Part shown: one piece after another, positions 1 through 7,752 of the stretch
Layout: each line of letters starts with the position of its first letter
Position numbering within the stretch: position 1 is the stretch's first letter
NCBI GenBank assembly: GCA_003509235.1
Contig: DONH01000254.1
Span: 1 to 13,677, forward strand
Source of the DNA: Planctomycetaceae bacterium
Lineage (GTDB): Bacteria; Planctomycetota; Planctomycetia; Pirellulales; UBA1268
Direction: 5' to 3'
DNA: 13,677 nt
Program-made: the position numbers and the translations under genes
The notes under the pieces: model-generated
Databases searched by the model: none
What the model saw: only the letters and a program-made list of their open reading frames with translations
What the model was told of the DNA's origin: nothing

Positions 1-1091
1 TTAGTATGCAGTTCGTTGCGAATGGTCCACTTGCGGCCGACACATATTCAATAGTTGTTCGCAGCGGGACCGATGCATTTCAAACAGTGAACGGAGAGTT
101 GCTGGATGGCAATGCTGATGAAGAAGCTGGTGATAGCTACAACGGAAGCTTTACAGTTTCTGAAGTGTCGCCCATTCGGTTAGAAATACCAGGTTTTGCG
201 AGGGGGCCTGGTCAGGACATTCATGTGCCAGTTGGGACTGAAGCAGGGATCCCACTTATTTTGGACTCAGATGGATCGGTTCGTTCAATCGATGCTATTT
301 TTAGATTCAATCCGGAGTTACTAGATGTTTCGAATATTGTGGCCGGGGAGAACCTACCGGATTTTGTAACTTTTTCTATGGAAGTTTTGGAGCCGGGACG
401 AATTGCCTTACGGTTTGATGCCTCCGAGTCGTTCCCAGATGGAGGAGGGGCTCCTGCAGGCCGATTGACCATAGCAAATGTCATGGCACAAGTTGCTGCG
501 ACAGCTCAAAATGGGTCGTCAGCGCTTCTCAGCTTAGAATCAATTGTGAGTAATAGCACCGTTCCTGTTGGTAGTAGTAATGCTGTTCAACTGGTAGCAG
601 CACTCGGTGACACCAGTGGTGATGGCGAGTACAGTTCAGCAGATTCAGCCCTTGCGGCAAGACTTGCAATGCGGCTTGATAGGGGGCTTGTCAGCTACCC
701 TGTTATGATTCCTTCGCTTGTTGCAGATGTGAGTGGGAACGGAACTATTTCGATGCTTGATGCTGCAATGATTGCAGGCGTCAGTGGTGGAAACCAAGGT
801 CCTGAAGGAGCCTCTGTACCACCACCAAGGCAGATGCTCCTTCGGCATGAGGGCAGCTTTCGGAGAGCTGATGTGATCGACGTTTCGAGTATACTTTCAG
901 ATGACCAAACAAAGGTACTCGCTGAGTCACGGAATTCAGCGACCTCTCGAGCACAAGCCTTTGCCGATATGGCCGCCGGATGGGCTGCGAGTGCAGCAGC
1001 ATATGAAAACAGTACGTTTTCATTCGCTGAAGAGAGTGAAGAATCCGGGAATGATATTTTTGTAGACCCGGGGCTTACCTCGATTCATTAA
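1..1091 (+). CDS. Cohesin/dockerin-type surface protein, C-terminal part (5' end outside window)
   Basis: The reading frame is open to the left edge, so this is the C-terminal 361 residues or so of a larger protein; the ATG at position 6 is internal. Residues 7-51 (counted from that ATG) resemble the beta-sandwich repeats of large planctomycete surface proteins. Residues about 70-195 look like a cohesin-type domain (strand-rich, with a FNPELLDVSNI stretch typical of such folds). Two dockerin-type calcium loops follow: D202-T-S-G-D206-G with D213, and D241-V-S-G-N245-G with D252, each followed by a short helix. In cellulosomes cohesin and dockerin pair between proteins; in Planctomycetes such domains occur in large secreted proteins of mostly unknown role. 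The tail after residue 270 is acidic and low-complexity, with no membrane segment or sorting motif seen. It converges with the response regulator gene, leaving 23 nt and no obvious terminator. Confidence 0.8.
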   Translation, partial: SMQFVANGPLAADTYSIVVRSGTDAFQTVNGELLDGNADEEAGDSYNGSFTVSEVSPIRLEIPGFARGPGQDIHVPVGTEAGIPLILDSDGSVRSIDAIFRFNPELLDVSNIVAGENLPDFVTFSMEVLEPGRIALRFDASESFPDGGGAPAGRLTIANVMAQVAATAQNGSSALLSLESIVSNSTVPVGSSNAVQLVAALGDTSGDGEYSSADSALAARLAMRLDRGLVSYPVMIPSLVADVSGNGTISMLDAAMIAGVSGGNQGPEGASVPPPRQMLLRHEGSFRRADVIDVSSILSDDQTKVLAESRNSATSRAQAFADMAAGWAASAAAYENSTFSFAEESEESGNDIFVDPGLTSIH

Positions 1092-1114
1092 ATGCGTGAG
1101 GCAAGTTAAAGGGA

Positions 1115-2581
1115 TTAAAGAGATCTGGGCTTGTTTCGACCTATTCCGGCGAGGTCAACGCCAAGCCTCTTAGCCTTTTTGTAGAGGGTCGTTCGATTGA
1201 TGCCAAGCGATTTAGCTGCGGCATCCCTGCGCCAATTATTTTGACGCAGAGCGTCGAGGATGAGTCGCCTTTCGGGGGCAGCCATCTGTGCTTTGAGCGA
1301 GTCATCGATGGTCTTTTCAGCGACGATTTCTGAGTTCACTGATTGTTTGCTACTCGCCCCTTCTATGATTCGAAGCGGGAGGTCCGTCACCTCAATTTGC
1401 TTGCTTGACCCAAGGAAAGCAGCCCGTTCGACGGCATGAACAAGTTCTCGTACGTTTCCAGGCCAGTGGTGTGCCTCAAGGCGTTCGATAGCGGCATTTG
1501 TAAAACCCTCTATTTCTCTACCAGTTTGGACCATGACATTTCTGAGAAATTGCTCAGCGAGAGGTCGAATGTCTTCACGTCTTTCCCGTAGAGGTGGAAG
1601 TTCGATTTTGATGACGTTTATTCGCCAAAAAAGGTCTTCACGGAATTTTCCGCAGCGAACAAGTTCTTCTAGATTTTCATGAGTCGCAAGAATGACCCGA
1701 GCATCGACTTGCTTTGTTTGAGTGCCTCCAACAGGTTCGAATTCAAAATCCTGTAAAACTCTTAGCAATTTCACCTGCATTGCCGGAGTTGCAGTAGCAA
1801 TTTCATCAAGAAAAATTGAGCCCTTATCTGCACGTGTAAACATTCCATCTCGTGACGTAGTGGCACCAGTAAATGCTCCAGCAGTGTGCCCAAATAATTC
1901 ACTTTCAAGTAGTGATTCGGTCAGACTTCCACAGGCAACCTCAACGAGTGAGTACCTTGAACGAGAACTCCGGCGGTGAATTTCTCGCGCGAGTAAAGAC
2001 TTTCCTGTACCGCTCTCTCCTGTTATCAAAACAGTTGCAGCGGTCGGAGCAATCTTCTGAATGACTTGCGAAACGTCGCGCATCGCCGGACTGATTCCAA
2101 GCACTTCTTGGTTCTTGCCTGTGTTGCAACGCGTTGTCGATGCGTGAACGTCTAACGCTGTTTTTTGTTCTCGAACTGTATTAAGGGTGTTCAGCAGGCT
2201 TGAGTCATTAATTGGTGCTACGAGAATAGTATCTGCATGAAGTGAAAGCATGCTTTCCTGAACATTTTTTGTTCCGAAAGCAATCAGGTAAGCATCTTCC
2301 CAGACTGACCGAAGCAAAGTCGCAAGACGAATACTCCCATTATCTGGAAGGTCTCCATCGAGGATGCAGAAATCATAACGATACTGCCCGAGTTTTTTAA
2401 TTGCATCTGTGACATCACCTGCTGCGGTGGCGTGCCATCCAAGCGAACAAAGCCACTGGGCTATGCGAGAGGCCATTCTGCGATCATCATCAACGACAAG
2501 TATCCGGTTCCAAGAATGCTTGAGATGCTTATTGGATTTCGCAACGGCCTCCAGAGGTGCCTGTTTTTGGAATGCTGGCAT
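1115..2581 (-). CDS. Sigma54-dependent response regulator (NtrC family)
   Basis: A 488-residue transcription activator with three domains. Residues 26-140 are a receiver: acidic triad D31-D33 and likely phosphoacceptor D75 in ILDGDLP. Residues about 158-400 are the AAA+ sigma54 activation domain with Walker A GESGTGKS (188-195), the sigma54-contacting loop GAFTGA (235-240), Walker B IFLDE (256-260) and the WRINV and LPPLRER stretches. Residues 438-470 are a Fis-type helix-turn-helix (RRDAAAKSLGINRTTLYKK). Family members bind upstream enhancers and open sigma54 promoters by ATP hydrolysis. The receiver is unusual: the conserved Lys before Pro is Ala122 and the Thr/Ser position is not clearly kept. 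The chosen start is the ATG at 2581, six bases after AGGAA; a GTG one codon upstream is possible but too close to that site. No sensor kinase gene is in the window, so its signal is unknown. Confidence 0.93.
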   Translation of the reverse strand: MPAFQKQAPLEAVAKSNKHLKHSWNRILVVDDDRRMASRIAQWLCSLGWHATAAGDVTDAIKKLGQYRYDFCILDGDLPDNGSIRLATLLRSVWEDAYLIAFGTKNVQESMLSLHADTILVAPINDSSLLNTLNTVREQKTALDVHASTTRCNTGKNQEVLGISPAMRDVSQVIQKIAPTAATVLITGESGTGKSLLAREIHRRSSRSRYSLVEVACGSLTESLLESELFGHTAGAFTGATTSRDGMFTRADKGSIFLDEIATATPAMQVKLLRVLQDFEFEPVGGTQTKQVDARVILATHENLEELVRCGKFREDLFWRINVIKIELPPLRERREDIRPLAEQFLRNVMVQTGREIEGFTNAAIERLEAHHWPGNVRELVHAVERAAFLGSSKQIEVTDLPLRIIEGASSKQSVNSEIVAEKTIDDSLKAQMAAPERRLILDALRQNNWRRDAAAKSLGINRTTLYKKAKRLGVDLAGIGRNKPRSL

Positions 2582-2587
2582 CACTAT

Positions 2588-2592
2588 TTCCT
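2588..2592 (-). promoter_or_regulatory. Ribosome binding site of the response regulator
   Basis: AGGAA on the minus strand lies six bases before the ATG at 2581 and three bases before the GTG at 2584. The spacing favours the ATG. The site overlaps one copy of a repeated 8-mer, TTCCTAGG. Confidence 0.5.
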
Positions 2593-2737
2593 AGGAACTG
2601 AGCAACGTGCCGGGGGGACGGTTTCCCTTTTCACGATGAGAACGGTAATGGAATGTAAAACTCCATAAATTCCTAGGTCATAGAACGCCGCTAGAAAAGT
2701 CTCTCTCAGCCATATAACCAATATAAATTCAAGTAAG

Positions 2738-2769
2738 TGGTCGTCGATGTGTTGTAATCGTTACGACCA
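2738..2769. repeat. Inverted repeat downstream of the DedA gene
   Basis: TGGTCGT (2738-2744) pairs perfectly with ACGACCA (2763-2769), and the inner CGAT/ATCG can extend the stem with a two-base bulge. It lies 25 nt past the stop of the DedA gene. Read on the minus strand it is not followed by a T-run, so it is not a classical rho-independent terminator. It could be a transcript-end hairpin or an operator upstream of the response regulator gene. Confidence 0.35.
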
Positions 2770-2793
2770 TGCTTGGTGACACGACATAGGTGA

Positions 2794-3582
2794 TCAATCA
2801 TCGGGCGCGGATGATGTGGTTCGGGCCTCATTTGAACGGGATTCATGTTCGGTTTCAAATGACCTCCCTGCCTCCCTTGAGTGATCTGTTTGAAGCGGGG
2901 TTGCTGAAGCACTGCTGTCACCCAGACGATCAGCTGCTGGACCAAATATCAGTTCACGATTTTCAAGAAGGCTATCAGGATTTTCATCGAGAATCTGCAT
3001 TCTACGCTTTCGAAACCAGAGGAATGCGGCGACTGCAAAGGCGACGATGCCGGCGGTAAGGACCACAAGTGTGAGGCCCTTTTCTGCCGACTGAATGAGC
3101 CCGGTTATTCGGTCTCCGAAGGCATACGCCAGGCCAAAGAAAGCACTGATAACAATAGAAGCGCAGATGAAATCTGCGAAGAGAAACCAACGATACTTCA
3201 CTCGAAGAATACCTGCTGTGAGGTAGAACGGGCTTCGCAGGCCAACCAGAAAGCGGGCGGCAAAGAAGGCCTTAATTCCATGCTGTTGGATGAGTAGTTC
3301 GATTTTCTTCTCTCGCTCCTCTGTGAGGAATCCACTTAACAGCCGGTGTTCTCTAAGAAATCGTGCGCCAAAAAAACGTCCGATCGCATACATCAAGCTG
3401 TCGCCCAATAACGCCCCAACCAAACATGCGGGCAGCGCCCACCACCAAACCAAAGCTCCAGCTCTACTGGCCACGCCAGCGGCCACAATGGGAACTTCTT
3501 CAGGGACCGGTAGCCCTAGGCCAGTGAGTGTCAGAAAAAGCACGATTCCCAAGTACGAACCCTGCTCCAACCATTCGATCAT
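2794..3582 (-). CDS. DedA family membrane protein (SNARE-associated / VTT domain)
   Basis: A 262-residue polytopic inner-membrane protein. Family features seen: an early hydrophobic segment, the GLPVPEE motif (residues 23-29), GD at 60-61 followed by the Y-x-x-G-R-x-x-G pattern (MYAIGRFFG), the FLTEEREKKIELLIQQHG amphipathic stretch, and AARFLVGLRSPFYLTAG (108-124) containing R110, G114 and R116. Two more membrane segments fall at about 131-157 and 169-190. DedA proteins are known to act in membrane homeostasis, and some flip or move polyprenyl-phosphate or phospholipids. Residues 191-262 form a polar, probably cytoplasmic tail longer than in most family members and with no recognised domain. 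No clear Shine-Dalgarno sequence precedes the ATG. It lies 218 nt after the ApbE gene and 212 nt before the regulator gene, so co-transcription with either is uncertain. Confidence 0.9.
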   Translation of the reverse strand: MIEWLEQGSYLGIVLFLTLTGLGLPVPEEVPIVAAGVASRAGALVWWWALPACLVGALLGDSLMYAIGRFFGARFLREHRLLSGFLTEEREKKIELLIQQHGIKAFFAARFLVGLRSPFYLTAGILRVKYRWFLFADFICASIVISAFFGLAYAFGDRITGLIQSAEKGLTLVVLTAGIVAFAVAAFLWFRKRRMQILDENPDSLLENRELIFGPAADRLGDSSASATPLQTDHSREAGRSFETEHESRSNEARTTSSAPDD

Positions 3583-3800
3583 GTCTAGTGGTATTGCACG
3601 GGGAAAGGGTTCAGTATTGACATGACAGTCAATCGAATGAGTGGCTCTGCCGAAACGATAAAATCACCTTTTCAGAAAAGTCATTCGAAGTAGTTGACGT
3701 CATTCACAAATCCCTGATCAAACTATGGTCGTTTGGCAGCAGGGAGCACTTCTAGTGTAGTCTGAAAATTATGAAATGTGTAAAAATCGGTAATCTTCTA

Positions 3801-4829
3801 TTACTTCTGGTTGAAGTCTTTGGCCTGAATAACCGTTAGTCCCGGATTTGTTCGATTTGTCACAAATTGTTCGGTGTCGAGATTAGCTAAAATCGCAGTT
3901 AATCGGCTGGTGTGCTCATCTTTCACCACGAGTATTGCGGCTACAGCACCCCCCTCAGGCGCAATGTGATCTATTTCTTGGGGACCTAGGATATATGCCG
4001 CTGTTGCTAAGGCGTCGGCCTCAGCAGCCGTATCTGCAAGGACGGTTGCCGAGAGAACCCCACTGGCGGGTTGGCCTGTTCGCGGATCGAGTATATGGCC
4101 GATTTTCTGTCCCCTTTCAATAAAAAACTGTGTGCCAGATCCGCTTGTACCTAGCGCCTTGTTATGGAGCGTAATTGTGCCAAGCCGCTTCTCTCGAAGA
4201 AGTGGGTGCCGAAGTCCAACAGGCCATCCATTACGTGTAGTTTCCTGTCCTACTAGACCTCGTGTGCCCCGGCTGCGGACACTGCTATGACCACCGTGAA
4301 TAAGGAAATTTTCAACGCCCTCCATTTCGATAAGTTCAACCGCTTTGTCAATTGCCCATCCTTTGCCGATGCCCCCCAGGTTTATCTCTACGTCGGGCCG
4401 CTTAAAACGTACTTTGTGTGCATGTTCATGAAATTCAATATTTTTCATTCCAGAACATTTAAATGCCTCAGCCAGTTTTTCTGGCGACGGTGTTCGTCCT
4501 TGTTTCTGGAGAAACCCCCAGGCTTTGATAAGTGGCCCTGTGGTTACATCAAAGGCATCATTGGTTTGGGCATGGAGTTGCTTTGCTAGCCAGAGTAAAT
4601 CGAATACGTCTGGTGATAGATTGTGCCAACTCGTAATCGATGATTCATTGATTCTTGAAATTTCACTTGACGTTCGATAAACCGAGATTTGCTCTTCAAT
4701 ATGCTCAATGATGTTGAGAGCATCAGTGCCGATCGATGTTGCGACACTATTGTCTAGTAGGTTGAAAATAACCTCAAAGCGACACCCCATCGCTTCACGG
4801 CCAACAACAATGGTGTGGACCGTTTCCAC
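3801..4829 (-). CDS. ApbE-type FAD:protein FMN transferase
   Basis: A 342-residue protein of the ApbE family, which moves FMN from FAD onto a Thr/Ser of target proteins such as Rnf/Nqr subunits, using Mg2+. Motifs in order: FDVTTGPL (93-100), NLGGIGKGWAID (150-161), LIHGG (176-180), GTSGSG (227-232), HILDPRTGQPA (245-255) and the metal-binding region ADTAAEADALATA (265-277). The length is normal for the family. Many bacterial ApbE proteins are exported lipoproteins, but this one begins with no signal peptide or lipobox, so it may act in the cytoplasm. The GTG start is fixed by GAGGAG six bases upstream. It starts 25 nt after the stop of the P-loop ATPase gene, and the two are probably co-transcribed. 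No Nqr/Rnf subunit or other flavinylation target is visible in the window. Confidence 0.92.
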   Translation of the reverse strand: METVHTIVVGREAMGCRFEVIFNLLDNSVATSIGTDALNIIEHIEEQISVYRTSSEISRINESSITSWHNLSPDVFDLLWLAKQLHAQTNDAFDVTTGPLIKAWGFLQKQGRTPSPEKLAEAFKCSGMKNIEFHEHAHKVRFKRPDVEINLGGIGKGWAIDKAVELIEMEGVENFLIHGGHSSVRSRGTRGLVGQETTRNGWPVGLRHPLLREKRLGTITLHNKALGTSGSGTQFFIERGQKIGHILDPRTGQPASGVLSATVLADTAAEADALATAAYILGPQEIDHIAPEGGAVAAILVVKDEHTSRLTAILANLDTEQFVTNRTNPGLTVIQAKDFNQK

Positions 4830-4835
4830 GCTTTG

Positions 4836-4841
4836 CTCCTC
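4836..4841 (-). promoter_or_regulatory. Ribosome binding site of the ApbE gene
   Basis: GAGGAG on the minus strand, six bases before the GTG start at 4829. It is a near-consensus site and supports the GTG start over any downstream codon. Confidence 0.7.
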
Positions 4842-4854
4842 ACTGCAATACTGG

Positions 4855-6354
4855 TTATCGTGGTGCTAATCCACGATCAAATGCATCTTGATCTCTCCTG
4901 AATACGGCTAATTCGGTGTCAAACCGTTCCAGTGGGATCTTATAACAGGGGTTTTCGGCAGTATGTGCGTGACAATGTGCAACAAGTAGCCGGTATAAGA
5001 ACTTGAAGAGTTGACGAGGCACTCGAACACTTCGCAGGCCATCGATTAATCGAGACTGGCTGACTTCAGGCTCAAAAAGCTCAGCGAGAGTTGTCGGAGG
5101 CTCTTTTATGCTTGCGGCTTTGAGCCTCATGGAGGCAATGTCATAGAGAGTTTCTCCAGACCACTCTAAAGACGGTATGAGATTCTGCTTGTCGAGTCTT
5201 GCTCGCTGATTGAACGACTCATCTTCACGCTCAATGAATCGATACAGCTCATTAGGAAGTAGCATCTTGAATCCAAGCCCTGGTGATTTCAGGAACTTGT
5301 TATCAAAAATGGGCCAGATAATTTGCTTCATGCGTTCTGCAGAGCCGTTTATTACGTGTGGTTCATCGAGTCGATCAATGATCACAATCATTCCACCGTA
5401 TCCGACAGCTCGCAGAATTCCCTGAAACTTCGCAAATAATTCATAACGATCATCGCTTCTGGCCATAATCGGAAGAGGCTGTCCCGCAAGGTCAGCTTCG
5501 GGCATTTTTGCAAGTGCTTTAGCGAGTTGGCCTACTGTTCTGTTTCCAGTTCGCATGCTTCGAATGATACGAAATGCTTTCCACCAGCATTGACACCTTC
5601 GCCATAACCACGGCATCCAGGTTCCAGCCAAAATGAACCACGGCCACCAGAGTGCCAGCCAATCTAAATTTTTTGTCGAAATGCTGGTGGCAAGAGCTGC
5701 CACAAAAAGTGCAGTAGACGCTAATCCTAAGAAGGTCGGCCAACGGCCAAGGATAGATCCGTATCCAACCCGCCAGCGAAGTTTTCTCCAGCGAGAAGGG
5801 AAAGTTTCAGCTGTCGATTGATCATAAAGTGCAGCAAGTAAAGTGAGGTCACGAGCGTGTGGCCCACTCCAGGCATGACTCTTGCCATCACCAACTGGTT
5901 CTGTTTTCGAACGATGAATAATCGCTGAGACGAGCTGGGTGACTGCCAGGGAGAGGATTGCATCTATATGATCCCACAGTTTCCAATGCCCAAGGGCCTT
6001 CTCGACGGGCCGGTGTTTTCCGCTGCGGCTGACGAACCGGTCAAGGAACGGATTGAAGTCATCGTAGATGACTACAAAAGAAGGCTTTTTGCTTCCGTCG
6101 GGGCCTCTACTTGTTTCGTTATGGCGTTCAAATTGCCGAACCATTTGCAGTTTGAGCGCTGTTTTGCCAGCACCCTTTTCACCAAAAACAATCGATGTAC
6201 TCGGGTCTTCTGGAGATCCATAGATCTTATCCCAGCCGGGGTGAAATGTGGATTCTAAGCATGTTCGCTTGAACACGGTGTCATTTTGGGCATCCTCTTC
6301 AGCAAAGGGATTACCCTCGATCCCGTGGTGTTCTAAGAACTCCTGGATTTTCAT
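4855..6354 (-). CDS. Membrane-inserted P-loop ATPase, KAP-like
   Basis: A 499-residue protein with a Walker A motif GEKGAGKT (58-65) and a Walker B-like MIVIIDRLDE (322-331). Between them lies a hydrophobic hairpin, about residues 204-224 and 230-252, rich in Trp. Membrane helices inserted inside a P-loop domain are the hallmark of KAP NTPases, a poorly understood family thought to assemble complexes at the inner membrane; assignment to this family is by architecture only. After Walker B the YRFIERED and SLEWSGETLYDIASMRL segments recall the sensor and winged-helix part of STAND/AAA ATPases. The start is the ATG at 6354, preceded by AAAAGG at good spacing; a TTG 13 codons upstream (6393) has no such site. 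It sits 55 nt after the secreted-protein gene and 25 nt before the ApbE gene, suggesting an operon. Other P-loop ATPase families cannot be excluded. Confidence 0.75.
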   Translation of the reverse strand: MKIQEFLEHHGIEGNPFAEEDAQNDTVFKRTCLESTFHPGWDKIYGSPEDPSTSIVFGEKGAGKTALKLQMVRQFERHNETSRGPDGSKKPSFVVIYDDFNPFLDRFVSRSGKHRPVEKALGHWKLWDHIDAILSLAVTQLVSAIIHRSKTEPVGDGKSHAWSGPHARDLTLLAALYDQSTAETFPSRWRKLRWRVGYGSILGRWPTFLGLASTALFVAALATSISTKNLDWLALWWPWFILAGTWMPWLWRRCQCWWKAFRIIRSMRTGNRTVGQLAKALAKMPEADLAGQPLPIMARSDDRYELFAKFQGILRAVGYGGMIVIIDRLDEPHVINGSAERMKQIIWPIFDNKFLKSPGLGFKMLLPNELYRFIEREDESFNQRARLDKQNLIPSLEWSGETLYDIASMRLKAASIKEPPTTLAELFEPEVSQSRLIDGLRSVRVPRQLFKFLYRLLVAHCHAHTAENPCYKIPLERFDTELAVFRRDQDAFDRGLAPR

Positions 6355-6359
6355 TACTA

Positions 6360-6365
6360 CCTTTT
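6360..6365 (-). promoter_or_regulatory. Ribosome binding site that decides the ATPase start
   Basis: AAAAGG on the minus strand, five bases before the ATG at 6354. The upstream in-frame TTG at 6393 is preceded only by a pyrimidine-rich run, so the ATG is preferred. Confidence 0.55.
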
Positions 6366-6409
6366 GACTATTGAGGGAGGTGAGCTTTGCCAAAGAAGAA
6401 AGAGAGGTA

Positions 6410-7021
6410 TCAGTTTGTGGAGACCATGCCTTCGATCATTTTTTGAAAACCGTCCGCTGATGCCTTTACAGTTGTTGCAGGTCCATAAAATTTAATGAAG
6501 TAATTTCCTTTGTCAGGTGTTTCAATAATAGCTGCCATCATGCGGTAATTTGGGCGGTCTATTGATTGTCCTCCCGCAAAGGGGCCACCAGGCATATCTT
6601 TGAAGGTTCCTGATACATCAACACACGTTACTTTGCATCCTGCAATACGTAATGTTTTCAGGGCCGCTTTATCCTTCGTAGATGAGCCGTCTGGCTGGCT
6701 GAATTGCCCGTACCACCGTGCAATATTGGCCTCAATGCTCCCACCAGCGCCCATCGAAGTCATACGTCCTGGTTGGTCATCGGGCTTGACTGGATCGATA
6801 GTAAATTCAGTCTCGACTATTCGAGATCGAGGCTGAACTTGCTTCCAGCCAGCTGGAGCAGCAAGTGATAATTCACCATTTGCGACTGTGAATTCAGCGT
6901 TAGCGTCAGCTAACACAACATGAACTGGCATAATAAAAAGCATTGCGACAGACAACATGCTCAATCCTATTAAAAGTCGGGATAGAGACAAATGCATAGT
7001 AGACTTGGATCGTAATTTCAT
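6410..7021 (-). CDS. Secreted protein of unknown function
   Basis: A 203-residue protein not assigned to a named family. Residues 1-38 are a signal peptide: basic MKLRSKS start, hydrophobic core about 15-37, and likely cleavage after VVLA or two residues later. The mature part begins with FTVANGELSLAAPAGWKQVQPRSRIVETEFTI, reads as alternating strands, has a Gly-rich turn (MTSMGAGGS), two cysteines four residues apart (AGCKVTC) that may form a disulphide or bind a ligand, and a final strand-helix (NYFIKFYGPAT, then FQKMIEGMV). This pattern recalls small periplasmic beta proteins of planctomycetes. AAGG seven bases before the ATG supports this start over the downstream Met9. It is the first gene of the probable operon with the P-loop ATPase and ApbE genes, so it may be a partner of the membrane ATPase; that link is inference. 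Confidence 0.75.
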   Translation of the reverse strand: MKLRSKSTMHLSLSRLLIGLSMLSVAMLFIMPVHVVLADANAEFTVANGELSLAAPAGWKQVQPRSRIVETEFTIDPVKPDDQPGRMTSMGAGGSIEANIARWYGQFSQPDGSSTKDKAALKTLRIAGCKVTCVDVSGTFKDMPGGPFAGGQSIDRPNYRMMAAIIETPDKGNYFIKFYGPATTVKASADGFQKMIEGMVSTN

Positions 7022-7107
7022 AAGAATGCCTTGGGAGGTGGTGTTGATTTACAATTGTTTCATAACGAGCAAGTGGCACGGCGGTGCGCTAAGATTCGAG
7101 ATTATTG

Positions 7108-7752
7108 TCACTGACCATCACTATCGGGTTCAATAAGTGTGTGTTTTCCCGCAGATGGATAGCGAATTTCTCTATTGTATTCATTTATGCTCTCCGTCGG
7201 CAACCTTTCGACGACAAGCCCAAGCATGGATGCAATGTCTGCAACCTGAAACGGATCAACTAAAGCCCCTTGTAGTGCATTGGTATCCGCATGCATGCCT
7301 GCTAACTGAGAACCTCGCAAATCAATTCCTGAAAGTGACGTACTGGGGTAGCGTGTGTTACGCAGGTCACAGGCTCGGACAATAACCCGCTTGAGTGCTG
7401 TGTTCTGGAAATCCGCTTCCCGAAGGTCGCATTCTTGGAATAGGCATCTAGTGAGTTGGGAGTCATGAAATGATGATAAATCAAGTTTGCAGCGGTAAAA
7501 CAGTGCATTGCGTAGGTTTGTGCCAGAAAGGTTGCATCCGGTAAGCCGAGTACGATGAAACTCAGTGTCCGTCATTCGTGCGCCTGACCAGTCAACGTTT
7601 GCAGCATTACAGTTGCGGCATAGAAACTCGAATGAGTTCGAGGCCTGTCCATCTTCCGTTTGAAAAATCTGTGTCAGCAACGAATGCTTGCTCAATAAAA
7701 ACGTTAGAAGCTTGATGCGATTCGAGGTTCGCGCTATTAAGGATGATTTCAC
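7108..7752 (-). CDS. Pentapeptide-repeat protein, main (C-terminal) segment
   Basis: The 214-codon frame contains an unbroken run of pentapeptide repeats from about residue 50 to 150: a hydrophobic residue recurs every fifth position (W, M, F, L, L, L, F, L, F, L, F, L, F, L, V, L, Y, L, L, L), with small residues two places before it. Such repeats fold into a right-handed square beta-helix; functions range from structural to gyrase protection, and nothing here points to one. Residues about 150-214 are a non-repeat tail. The GTG at 7752 has no ribosome binding site, and the first 45 residues of this frame do not follow the repeat, whereas the overlapping frame 7607-7792 does. The true protein therefore probably starts further upstream and enters this frame by a shift near 7607-7621. 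Treat it as the 3' part of a disrupted gene, or of one carrying a sequence error. Confidence 0.6.
   Translation of the reverse strand: MKSSLIARTSNRIKLLTFLLSKHSLLTQIFQTEDGQASNSFEFLCRNCNAANVDWSGARMTDTEFHRTRLTGCNLSGTNLRNALFYRCKLDLSSFHDSQLTRCLFQECDLREADFQNTALKRVIVRACDLRNTRYPSTSLSGIDLRGSQLAGMHADTNALQGALVDPFQVADIASMLGLVVERLPTESINEYNREIRYPSAGKHTLIEPDSDGQ

Noticed and set aside
1734..1744. GGTTCGAATTC, resembling a tRNA T-arm
   Set aside because: It lies inside the AAA+ domain of the regulator gene and no acceptor or anticodon stem surrounds it.
3667..3682. Short palindromic ACCTTTTCAGAAAAGT upstream of the DedA gene
   Set aside because: Its loop would be too small for a stable hairpin and no promoter element aligns with it.
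4287..4589. 100-codon plus-strand frame inside the ApbE gene
   Set aside because: It is antisense to conserved ApbE motifs and has no family resemblance.
6355..6393. TTG start for the P-loop ATPase
   Set aside because: It is preceded by a pyrimidine-rich run with no ribosome site, while the ATG at 6354 has AAAAGG.
7607..7616. Programmed +1 frameshift of the prfB type at CTG-TAA-T
   Set aside because: No upstream Shine-Dalgarno-like stimulator or slippery codon such as CTT was seen, and a second upstream shift also seems needed, so decay or error is simpler.
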